This document shows, piece by piece, positions 1-8,595 of a DNA stretch of 64,000 nucleotides (its first letter is position 1; each line of letters opens with the position of its first letter). This DNA comes from Bacteroides nordii WAL 11050 = JCM 12987 (GTDB taxonomy: Bacteria > Bacteroidota > Bacteroidia > Bacteroidales > Bacteroidaceae), in contig BAJA01000009.1 of assembly GCA_000613465.1 (NCBI GenBank), positions 89,704 through 153,703 of the forward strand, given 5' to 3'. Below the pieces are notes generated by a model. That model did not search any database, had not been told where the DNA came from, and saw only the letters and a list, made by a program, of their open reading frames with translations. The position numbers were made by a program, and so were the translations under genes.

Positions 1-1711
1 TGAAACCGACAAAGATAGGCACACTCCAGTCCGATAAATGGGAAGTAGGTAAACAGAAAGCCAAAGGAGACAATACCTGTGTAGTGGTTGCGTGGGAAGC
101 TGCTCCGATGTCTTTGAACGTTCGTTACGGTGTTTCCTATATTAGTGTAGAGCAAGCGAAGAAGAATTTGAGAAGAGAAATAAAGAACTACAAATTGAAA
201 GATGTTGCAACCGCCGGACGCAAGATATGGAACGATGAGTTAGGTAAAATACAAGTCGCAGGTGTACGCAGAATGATAAGTTTGTTTTTTACACCTCTTT
301 ATATCGTTGTCTGGAACGTCCGGTGAATATTAGTGAAGATGGATATTATTTTAGTGTATACGATAATAAAGTTCATGAAGATGCCGGGTACGATTATTAT
401 ACAGACGATTGGATATGGGATAGCTATCGGGCTGCCCATCCTTTACGGATATTGATGGATCAAAAGAAACAGACGAATATAATACGTTCTTATTTGAGAA
501 TGTCGGAATTGAGTTCAGACCATTGGTTTCCCAACTTCCCTGAAGTGACAGGTGATTCCCGGCGAATGAATTGTAACCATGGAGTTGCCATTATTGCGGA
601 TGCCTGGTATAAAGGATTGCGTGATTTTAATCTACAAGAGGCATACGTTTATACTAAAGCAGGAATAGAAGAGAAGACATTGGCTCCATGGTCGAGTGCC
701 CAATCAGGTTGGATAGATCAATTTTATAAAGAGAAAGGCTATATACCCTCTTTGATACCCGGAGAAAAAGAGACAGTACCTGAGGTTAACTCTTTTGAAA
801 AACGTCAGTCGGTGGCTGTGACATTAGGAACGTCGTATGATCAATGGTGTTTGTCACGTATTGCTGCTGCTCTTGGACTAAAGACGGAAGCGGATTCTTA
901 TTTGTCGTCTTCTTATAACTATCGGAATCTGTTTAATTCGAAAACTTTATTTTTTCATCCTAAAGATAAAGATGGCTATTTTATAGAACCATTTGATTAT
1001 CGTTTTTCCGGAGGAATGGGCGCACGTGAGTATTATGGTGAGAACAACGGCTGGACTTATCGTTGGGATGTTCAACACAACTTTGCCGATTTAGTGCAGA
1101 TGATGGGAGGAGCTGATGCTTTTGTTAATAACTTAGACGCGACCTTTAATGAATGGCTGGGCAAACCTAAGTACGAATTTTATTCTCAACTACCCGATCA
1201 CACCGGAAATGTGGGACAATTTTCGATGGCTAATGAGCCTTCTTTACATATTCCTTATCTATATAATTATGCACAAGCTCCCTGGAAGACACAAAAGCGG
1301 ATACGTTCGCTGATTCATCAGTGGTTTAGAAATGACCTGATGGGAGTTCCCGGAGATGAGGACGGTGGCGGACTGTCTTCTTTTGTTGTTTTCTCAATGA
1401 TGGGTTTTTATCCGGTCACTCCGGGACTACCGGTATATAATATTGGAAGTCCGTTCTTCTCTTCCGTTAAATTAAAGCTATGTAGTGGAAGTGTTTTGGA
1501 AATCGTTGCCCGTAATTGCTCGGTTGACAATAAATATATTCAGTCCGCTAAACTTAATGGCAAAGTATGGTCTAAGCCTTGGTTTAGCCACGAAGATATA
1601 ATGAATGGAGGCAAACTGGAATTTATAATGGGAAACCAGTGTAATCCGGAATGGGGATCAGGTGTAAATGACGCTCCTCCTTCACTTGAGGATACATGTA
1701 TTAATGATTAA
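1..1711 (+). pseudogene. GH92 alpha-mannosidase, 3' part, frameshifted
   Basis: C-terminal portion of a secreted family GH92 exo-alpha-mannosidase, a calcium-dependent inverting enzyme that trims mannose from N-glycans or yeast mannan. The reading frame is open from base 3, so the gene starts outside the window. Visible GH92 marks are YTDDWIWDSYRAAHPL, the general-acid region ANEPSLHIPYLYNY and the catalytic-base region GDEDGGGLSSFVVFSMMGFY. The frame breaks near base 264: upstream reads NDELGKIQVAG and downstream TQNDKFVFYTSLYR, which join perfectly if one G is restored (ggtgta for ggtggta). The second half runs in another frame to the stop at 1709-1711. Only 9 bp separate it from the GH30 gene, so the two are probably co-transcribed. 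The frameshift may be a sequencing error rather than a true loss of function. Family assignment is secure; linkage specificity is not readable. Confidence 0.88.
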
Positions 1712-1720
1712 TTTAACTAT

Positions 1721-3115
1721 ATGAAGATTAGAACCTTATTTTTATCATTCTTTTTAGTGTACAGTTGTTTGGCATTGAATGCGCAAAGGGCTGAGATTTA
1801 TACCACTTCAGAACAATTACCATGGCAAAAGACTCGTATTAAAGTTCAGAAGTATGCTGAATCGAATGCGGATATTATCGTTTCTGAGTTTCAGGAACAG
1901 GTTATAGATGGCTTTGGAGGATGTTTCAATGAGTTGGGATGGGACGCTTTGACTCTGTTGTCAGAAAAACAACGTAAAACTATTCTGGAAGAATTATTTG
2001 GGCCGGATGGAGTACGATATACTTTCTGCCGTTTACCAATCGGTGCGAATGACTATGCCCGTGATTGGTATAGTTTTAATGAATGTCCAGGTGACTTTGA
2101 GATGAAGAATTTTAGTATAGAACGTGATAAAACAGGATTGATTCCATATATAAAGGCGGCATTGGCTATTCAACCGGATTTAAAGCTATGGGCTTCACCG
2201 TGGAGCCCTCCGGTTTGGATGAAAACCACCCGGCACTATGCGACGGCTCCTGGCGATCATAATGATTTTACAAAGGAAAACGAAGTAGCAGGAGATCATT
2301 TTATTCAAAAACCGGAATATCTCAAAGCCTACACTCTCTATTTATCTAAGTTTATAAATGCTTATAAGGAGAATGGTATTGATATTTCTCTGCTACAGTT
2401 TCAGAATGAACCGTATACAAAGCATCAGTGGCCGAATTGTAGTTGGACACCCCAGGCTATGGCAAACTTTATAGGTAAATATCTGGGCCCTGTATTTAGC
2501 GAAAAACATCCGGATGTCGATTTATGGTTCGGTACGTTCAATTGTAACAAGATGGAAGACCTGAAGTGTGTAATGGAGAATGCCGATGCCTCTGAGTATA
2601 TCCGTGGGATCGGTCTGCAATGGGAAGGAAAAGATGTTGTAGCCGATATTCATCGGGAATATCCTACTATGAAATTGATGCAAACAGAAAACGAATGTGG
2701 CAGTGGTACTTTCGATTGGGCGGCTGCGGAACATACTTTTGATTTGCTGAAAATCTATTTAAATGGCGGCGTCAATTCTTATATGTACTGGAATATGGTG
2801 TTGGCGGATGATGGAGCCAGTTCCTGGGGCTGGAAACAAAATACGATGATTCGTATTGATTCGCAGACGAAAGAGGTGATTTATACGCCGGAATTTTATC
2901 TGATGAAGCATTTAAGTCATTTTGTAAGAAGAGGAGCCTGTAAACTGAAAGTCTTGAATGGTGATGATGTACTGGCATTCAAAAACCTTGATAATCAGAT
3001 TGTCATCCTTTGCGCTAATAAGGATAAGAAAGAACGGGAAGTACGGATAGCTTGTAAAGGCTATGTGATAAATATTAAACTGGCTCCCAAAACATTTAAT
3101 ACGATAACCCTTTAA
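1721..3115 (+). CDS. GH30 family glycoside hydrolase, secreted
   Basis: 464-residue retaining glycosidase of family GH30 (clan A TIM barrel with a side beta-domain). Members include beta-glucosylceramidases, beta-1,6-glucanases and beta-xylosidases. A signal peptide covers about residues 1-21 (LFLSFFLVYSCLALNAQ). The acid/base is in the QNEP motif (Glu230) and the nucleophile in TENE (Glu323); both sit at the normal spacing. IDGFGGCFNELGW near residue 62 is the conserved N-terminal barrel segment. The C-terminal 70 residues (ANKDKKEREVRIACKGYVI) fit the family's terminal beta-domain. It lies between the GH92 and a GH3 gene with 9- and 23-bp gaps, so it is part of one operon. GH30 with GH3 is an arrangement seen in beta-1,6-glucan loci, and with GH92 it hints at yeast cell-wall glycans, but the subfamily cannot be settled by eye. 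Confidence 0.9.
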   Translation: MKIRTLFLSFFLVYSCLALNAQRAEIYTTSEQLPWQKTRIKVQKYAESNADIIVSEFQEQVIDGFGGCFNELGWDALTLLSEKQRKTILEELFGPDGVRYTFCRLPIGANDYARDWYSFNECPGDFEMKNFSIERDKTGLIPYIKAALAIQPDLKLWASPWSPPVWMKTTRHYATAPGDHNDFTKENEVAGDHFIQKPEYLKAYTLYLSKFINAYKENGIDISLLQFQNEPYTKHQWPNCSWTPQAMANFIGKYLGPVFSEKHPDVDLWFGTFNCNKMEDLKCVMENADASEYIRGIGLQWEGKDVVADIHREYPTMKLMQTENECGSGTFDWAAAEHTFDLLKIYLNGGVNSYMYWNMVLADDGASSWGWKQNTMIRIDSQTKEVIYTPEFYLMKHLSHFVRRGACKLKVLNGDDVLAFKNLDNQIVILCANKDKKEREVRIACKGYVINIKLAPKTFNTITL

Positions 3116-3138
3116 TTATTAAACAATAAATTTGCATA

Positions 3139-5706
3139 ATGAAGATTCTGAAATTAATAGGATGCTCGATTCCATTGTTAGTGTTCTCTCTGTCCGGACA
3201 GGCACAGAACAAGACTGAGTTGTTTCGTGACATGACCGCTCCTCAGCATGAGCGTATTTTAGATTTGCTTAATAGATTGACGGTGGAAGAAAAGGTCTCT
3301 CTGTTGGTGAACGACGCAAGGGAAATTCCCCGTCTTAACATAGATAAATATAATCATGGCAATGAAGCCTTGCACGGAGTAGTTCGTCCGGGTGAGTTTA
3401 CAGTGTTTCCTCAGGCTATAGGCTTGGCTGCTACCTGGAATCCTAATCTTATTTTTCGGGTATCCACTGCTATTTCGGATGAAGCACGAGGACGTTGGAA
3501 AGAGTTGGATTATGGAAAGAAACAGATTGCTGGTGGCAGTGATCTGCTTACGTTCTGGTCACCTACAGTAAATATGGCCCGTGACCCTCGTTGGGGGAGA
3601 ACTCCTGAAACTTATGGGGAAGATCCCTTCCTCTCCGGAAGGATTGGTTGTGAGTTTGTCAAAGGTTTGCAAGGAGATAATCCCCGTTATTTGAAAACAG
3701 TCTCTACTCCGAAACACTTTGCTGTTAATAATGAAGAGCATAATCGTTCAAGTTGTAATGCCAGAATGTCTGAACGTGATTTACGTGAATACTACTTGCC
3801 TGCTTTTGAGCGTTGTATCGTTGATGGTAAGGCACAATCCATCATGATGGCTTATAATGCTGTAAACGATGTGCCTTGTACAGTCAACACTTATCTGATC
3901 AAGAAAGTATTGCGTGGTGACTGGAACTTTAACGGTTATATTGTTTCGGACTGTAGTGCCCCCGAATGGATGGTGACAAAACATAAATATGTGAAAAATC
4001 TGGAAGCAGCTGCTACATTGGCTCTCAAAGCCGGACTTGATCTGGAGTGTGGAGATCGTGTGTATACGGCTCCATTGCTGAAGGCATACAACGAATACAT
4101 GGTCAGCGAAGCGGAAATAGACTCTGCTGCTTATCATATTTTACGTGGAAGGATGCTTTTAGGGCTTTTTGATGATCCGTCGCAGAATCCTTATAATAAA
4201 ATAGAACCCTCTGTCATAGGTTGTAAAGAACATCAGGAATTGGCTTTAGAAACAGCTCGCCAAAGTATGGTTCTTCTAAAGAATCAGAAGAATTTCCTGC
4301 CTTTAAACCGGAAAAAGATAAGATCCATTGCCGTAGTAGGTATCAGTGCTGCCCATTGTGAATTCGGGGATTATAGTGGTAATCCTAAAAATACTCCGGT
4401 TTCTGTACTTGATGGCATTAAGAAATATGCCGAGAATGCAAATATAAAGGTAGTACATGCCCCTTGGGTATCCAGTGGTACTGATTTTGATCCCATCTCC
4501 AAGGGCTTTTTCCCAAATGGCCTGAAAGCAGAATATTTCGATAACAGCGATCTGCAAGGTACACCTTCTGTACGTATGGAAGAAGAGTTACTTTATGATC
4601 CTGTTCACCGTCCTGATCGATTTCAACCTGAAGCTCCTATGTCTATTCGTTGGACAGGGACTTTAAAGCCGGTTGTATCGGGTGATTATACCTTAGGGTT
4701 GAAAACAGACGATGGTTGCCGCTTGTTTTTAGATGGTAAGAAACTAATAGATTCCTGGACAGAGAGAAGTGCCCAGATGGATCAAGTCGTAGTGAAGCTG
4801 GAAGCCGGTAAAACGTATGATTTAAGAGTGGAATATTTTGATGGTGGTGGTGACTGTTTCGCACGCCTTTACTGGAAAGCACCGGTTACAGATCAGACCA
4901 ACCGTTTAGCATTGTTTGGAGATGCTGGAAAAGTAGCAAAGGAATGTGACGTGACAGTAGCGGTACTGGGTATTAATAAATCTATTGAAAGAGAAGGGCA
5001 GGATCGTTATTCGCTTGAGTTACCTATTGATCAGCAAGAGTTTATTAAAGAGCTTTATAAAGTAAATCCAAATACGGTTGTAGTGTTGGTTGCCGGGAGT
5101 TCTATGGCCATTAATTGGATGGACGAAAATGTTCCGGCTATACTGAACGCATGGTATCCCGGTGAACAGGGAGGTAATGCAGTGGCCGAAGTTCTGTTTG
5201 GTGATTATAATCCGGGTGGACGTCTTCCATTGACCTATTACAACTCGTTGGATGAACTTCCTGCGTTTGATGATTATTCTGTGAAGAACAGGACCTATCA
5301 ATATTTTGAGGGAAAACCTTTGTATGAGTTTGGCTACGGATTGAGTTATACGAATTTTAAATATAAGAAAAAGAGTATTATGCAGTCAAATGATACGGTT
5401 GACATTACATTCAATCTCTCCAATGTAGGAAAGTACGATGGTGATGAGGTAGCTCAGGTATATGTCCGTTATCCGGAAACGGGGACATACATGCCGTTAA
5501 AGCAACTGAAAGGTTTCTCCAGAGTACATTTAAAGAAAGGAAAATCTGCAGATATTACTATTTCTATACCTAAAAAGGAGTTACGTTATTGGGATGAGAA
5601 GACCCGTCAGTTTGTGACTCCCACAGGTGAGTATGTTTTTCAGGTGGGTGGTTCTTCTGAGAATATTAGCATTGAGGAAACTATTAAGATAAGTACTGTA
5701 TCCTAA
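3139..5706 (+). CDS. GH3 beta-glycosidase with PA14 insert
   Basis: 855-residue secreted GH3 enzyme, probably a beta-glucosidase releasing terminal sugars from oligosaccharides in the periplasm. Signal peptide about residues 1-22 (LLVFSLSGQAQ). The N-terminal TIM barrel carries KHFAVNNEEHNR and the nucleophile Asp271 in VSDCSAPEW. The alpha/beta sandwich domain is interrupted by a PA14 carbohydrate-binding domain at about residues 458-585 (GLKAEYFDN to ARLYWKAP). The second half of the sandwich domain follows (INKSIEREGQDR, AWYPGEQGGNAVAEVLFG), then a fibronectin-III-like C-terminal domain (about 720-850). Length fits PA14-bearing GH3 proteins. It is 23 bp downstream of the GH30 gene and most likely in the same operon. 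The exact substrate is unresolved. Confidence 0.92.
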   Translation: MKILKLIGCSIPLLVFSLSGQAQNKTELFRDMTAPQHERILDLLNRLTVEEKVSLLVNDAREIPRLNIDKYNHGNEALHGVVRPGEFTVFPQAIGLAATWNPNLIFRVSTAISDEARGRWKELDYGKKQIAGGSDLLTFWSPTVNMARDPRWGRTPETYGEDPFLSGRIGCEFVKGLQGDNPRYLKTVSTPKHFAVNNEEHNRSSCNARMSERDLREYYLPAFERCIVDGKAQSIMMAYNAVNDVPCTVNTYLIKKVLRGDWNFNGYIVSDCSAPEWMVTKHKYVKNLEAAATLALKAGLDLECGDRVYTAPLLKAYNEYMVSEAEIDSAAYHILRGRMLLGLFDDPSQNPYNKIEPSVIGCKEHQELALETARQSMVLLKNQKNFLPLNRKKIRSIAVVGISAAHCEFGDYSGNPKNTPVSVLDGIKKYAENANIKVVHAPWVSSGTDFDPISKGFFPNGLKAEYFDNSDLQGTPSVRMEEELLYDPVHRPDRFQPEAPMSIRWTGTLKPVVSGDYTLGLKTDDGCRLFLDGKKLIDSWTERSAQMDQVVVKLEAGKTYDLRVEYFDGGGDCFARLYWKAPVTDQTNRLALFGDAGKVAKECDVTVAVLGINKSIEREGQDRYSLELPIDQQEFIKELYKVNPNTVVVLVAGSSMAINWMDENVPAILNAWYPGEQGGNAVAEVLFGDYNPGGRLPLTYYNSLDELPAFDDYSVKNRTYQYFEGKPLYEFGYGLSYTNFKYKKKSIMQSNDTVDITFNLSNVGKYDGDEVAQVYVRYPETGTYMPLKQLKGFSRVHLKKGKSADITISIPKKELRYWDEKTRQFVTPTGEYVFQVGGSSENISIEETIKISTVS

Positions 5707-5721
5707 TTAAATGATCGTATC

Positions 5722-5821
5722 ATTGAAACGCAGATTATTGCAAATTTACGTAAAGAATATCGTTCCTTAAGTGCAGCAAGCCATCTAATCTGCGAAAATC
5801 TGCGATCATTTGCGTTTCAAT
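5722..5821 (+). repeat. 100-bp interspersed repeat, copy a (terminal inverted repeats)
   Basis: Intergenic element between the two GH3 genes. It starts ATTGAAACGCA and ends TGCGTTTCAAT, an 11-bp perfect terminal inverted repeat. The inner part contains GCAAGCCATCTAATCTGCG. The copy at 55282-55381 is the same length and matches it on the opposite strand through nearly its whole length. Related copies lie at 10870-10967, 29225-29317 and, as a half, at 32213-32246. No coding content; MITE- or REP-like. Confidence 0.8.
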
Positions 5822-5935
5822 AAAACACTGGCATAGTATGAATTAAATTTGAAGTACCACTTAATAAAATAGATAATTCAATAGGTAGTTATTACTGATA
5901 GACTTGTGCAGGAATAAAAATAAATAAAAAGGAAT

Positions 5936-8527
5936 ATGATGAAACAGCTTATTATCACTTTATGCTTGAGTACAGCTACTCTGGTTGGTATGGCACAAAA
6001 TGAGCCTTACAGGAATCCCAATCTCTCTCCGGAAGAGCGTGCCGAAGATTTGTTAGGGCGGCTAACCTTAAAAGAAAAGGTAACTCTGATGCAAAATGAA
6101 TCTTTCCCGATAGAGCGTTTGGGTATAGCTCACTACGATTGGTGGAATGAAGCGTTACACGGTGTGGCTCGTGCCGGAATTGCTACTGTTTTCCCAATTA
6201 CTATGGGGATGGCATCATCGTTTGATGACAAAGCTATAGAGGATATATTCACAGCAGTCAGCGATGAGGCTCGTGCCAAGTATCACGATGCACATCGGCA
6301 AGGTCGGAGAGGCGTGCGTTGCGAAGGCCTGACTTTTTGGACTCCAAATATAAATATCTTTCGTGATCCGCGCTGGGGACGTGGTCAGGAGACCTATGGA
6401 GAAGATCCCTATTTGACAAGTCGTATGGGAGTGGCAGTAGTAAAAGGTTTGCAAGGGCCGGCCGATGCCAAGTACAATAAACTTCACGCTTGTGCCAAGC
6501 ACTATGCAGTGCATAGCGGGCCGGAAGCTAAACGCCACTCCTTCAATGCTGAGAATATTTCTCCCCGTGATTTGTGGGAAACCTATTTACCGGCTTTTAA
6601 AACATTGGTACAAGAAGCTGATGTGAAAGAGGTAATGTGTGCTTACAACCGGTTTGAGGGCGATCCTTGCTGTGGAAGTAATCGACTGCTGACTCAGATT
6701 TTACGTGACGATTGGGGATATAAGCATGTGGTGGTGAGTGATTGCGGAGCTATCAGTGACTTTTTCTATAGTGATCGCCATGCTACCCACAAGAACGCGG
6801 CCGATGCCAGTGCGGCAGCTGTGCTCAGTGGAACGGATTTGGAGTGTGGCATTGAATACGCTCACTTGGACAAGGCGGTAAAAGAGGGGCTTATCTCTGA
6901 AGAGAGAATCAACACCAGCTTGTTTCGTCTGTTGAAAGCCCGTTTTGAATTAGGAGAGATGGACGATGATGCTTTGGTTCCTTGGAGTAAGATTAGTATC
7001 GATACGGTAGATTGTCAGATGCACAAGCAAATGGCTTTGGATATTACCCGCAAATCGATGGTATTGCTACACAACAATGGGGTATTGCCATTGGGTAAAA
7101 CCGGCGCTCGTATAGCCGTAATGGGACCTAATGCAAACGATTCAGTCATGCAATGGGGAAATTATGAAGGGACTCCATCTCACACGGTGACTGTTCTTGA
7201 AGGAATCCGTAATAAAATAGGTAATGTTATTTACGAGAAAGGATGTGAGTTACTCACGAACCAAGTATTCGATTCTTATTTCAGCGAAATATCTAACAAC
7301 GGTAAACCTGGCTTTACCGGTACTTATTGGAATAATCTGGATTTGAAAGGTGAAGTGGCAGCTATACAGCAAGTCAGCACTCCTTTCAACTTCAATAATG
7401 GAGGTAATACGGTTTATGCTCCGGGAGTGAACCTTTACAACTTTACTGCTTCGTATGAGGGAACTTTCCGTCCGAAGAGTAATGGTGATTATACATTGGT
7501 TATTGAAGGTGATGATGGCTATCGTGTATACGTGAATGGACAAGAGGTCATTAACTATTGGGGTACACATGCCAGCGCTAAAAGGGAATATACCCTGAAA
7601 GCTGCTGCCGGGAAAGAGTATAAGATCAAGATAGAATATATGCAGGCTGGTGCTGAGGCTGTATTGCGTTTCGACTTGGGTATCTATCGTCAGATTGCTC
7701 CCGAAGCAGTAGCCGAAAGAGTGAAGGAGGCGGATGTTGTGATTTTTGTTGGTGGTATTTCTCCTAATCTCGAAGGTGAAGAGAAGAACTTTGTGAATTG
7801 TCCCGGCTTCGTTGGTGGTGATCGGACTTCAATCGAACTGCCGGAAGTACAGCGTAACATTCTGAAGGCATTGAAGAAAGCTGGTAAGAAAGTGATCTTT
7901 GTCAATTGTTCCGGTTCGGCAATGGCATTGGTGCCCGAAACTCAATCATGTGATGCCATATTGCAAGCATGGTATCCCGGTCAGGCTGGCGGAACAGCAG
8001 TCGCTGATATTATATTTGGTGATTATAATCCGAGTGGTAAATTACCTGTTACTTTCTATAAAAACACAGAGCAGTTACCCGATTTTGAAGATTACAGTAT
8101 GAAAGGACGCACTTATCGGTATATGACAGAGAGTCCCTTATTTCCCTTTGGTTATGGATTGAGTTATACAACATTCCAATTTTCAAAAGCCGGATTAAAT
8201 AAACGGGTGGCTACTATCAATCAGCCGGTGCAATTTAAAGTTAATGTAAAGAATACAGGTAAACGTGATGGAACTGAGGTAGTACAGATTTATATTCGTA
8301 AAGCGGACGATGAGGAGGGGCCGGTGAAAAGCCTTCGGGCTTTCCGTCCGGTAACCTTGAAAGCGGGTAAGTCTGCTACAGTCAACATCACACTTTCACC
8401 GGATACTTTTGAATTTTTTGATCCCGAAACTAATACCATGCGTATTGTACCGGGAGATTATGAAATTATGTATGGTAACAGTTCGAATACTTTGCCGGAA
8501 AATAAGCTGAGTCTTCAGTTGAAATGA
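5936..8527 (+). CDS. GH3 beta-xylosidase-like enzyme with PA14 insert
   Basis: 863-residue secreted GH3 enzyme. Signal peptide about residues 1-20 (LCLSTATLVGMAQ). The N-terminal segment DWWNEALHGVARAG is typical of the bacterial beta-xylosidase / beta-glucosidase branch of GH3. The nucleophile is Asp269 in VVVSDCGAISDFF. A PA14 domain interrupts the second catalytic domain at about residues 455-581 (TGTYWNNLDL to VLRFDLG). The rest of the sandwich domain (NLEGEEKNFVNCPGFVGGDR, AWYPGQAGGTAVADIIFGDY) and a C-terminal Fn3-like domain follow. It differs clearly from the neighbouring GH3, so they are not a recent duplication. It is separated from that gene by 229 bp holding a repeat, so it probably has its own promoter. 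An ATG directly before this one (5935) is out of frame. Specificity is inferred from motif resemblance only. Confidence 0.9.
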   Translation: MMKQLIITLCLSTATLVGMAQNEPYRNPNLSPEERAEDLLGRLTLKEKVTLMQNESFPIERLGIAHYDWWNEALHGVARAGIATVFPITMGMASSFDDKAIEDIFTAVSDEARAKYHDAHRQGRRGVRCEGLTFWTPNINIFRDPRWGRGQETYGEDPYLTSRMGVAVVKGLQGPADAKYNKLHACAKHYAVHSGPEAKRHSFNAENISPRDLWETYLPAFKTLVQEADVKEVMCAYNRFEGDPCCGSNRLLTQILRDDWGYKHVVVSDCGAISDFFYSDRHATHKNAADASAAAVLSGTDLECGIEYAHLDKAVKEGLISEERINTSLFRLLKARFELGEMDDDALVPWSKISIDTVDCQMHKQMALDITRKSMVLLHNNGVLPLGKTGARIAVMGPNANDSVMQWGNYEGTPSHTVTVLEGIRNKIGNVIYEKGCELLTNQVFDSYFSEISNNGKPGFTGTYWNNLDLKGEVAAIQQVSTPFNFNNGGNTVYAPGVNLYNFTASYEGTFRPKSNGDYTLVIEGDDGYRVYVNGQEVINYWGTHASAKREYTLKAAAGKEYKIKIEYMQAGAEAVLRFDLGIYRQIAPEAVAERVKEADVVIFVGGISPNLEGEEKNFVNCPGFVGGDRTSIELPEVQRNILKALKKAGKKVIFVNCSGSAMALVPETQSCDAILQAWYPGQAGGTAVADIIFGDYNPSGKLPVTFYKNTEQLPDFEDYSMKGRTYRYMTESPLFPFGYGLSYTTFQFSKAGLNKRVATINQPVQFKVNVKNTGKRDGTEVVQIYIRKADDEEGPVKSLRAFRPVTLKAGKSATVNITLSPDTFEFFDPETNTMRIVPGDYEIMYGNSSNTLPENKLSLQLK

Positions 8528-8552
8528 AAAGAGTTAGTTGAAGAATCGCAGG

Positions 8553-8595
8553 AAATGGGGATTAGTCGTCTATGACGGCAATCCCCATTTTTTTC
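8553..8595. terminator. Intrinsic terminator between convergent genes
   Basis: Stem AAATGGGGATT (8553-8563) pairs with AATCCCCATTT (8581-8591) and runs into a T tract to 8595. It lies between the GH3 stop (8527) and the stop of the convergent MutS-like gene, whose last codons (VIDD) are inside the loop. It should terminate the + strand GH3 transcript; on the - strand the tail is weaker. Confidence 0.8.

Noticed and set aside
5745..5755. TACGTA-like word in the repeat between the GH3 genes as another ECF promoter
   Set aside because: TTTACGTAAA here is part of the interspersed repeat and has no TTC(C/T)T box at the 17-nt spacing.
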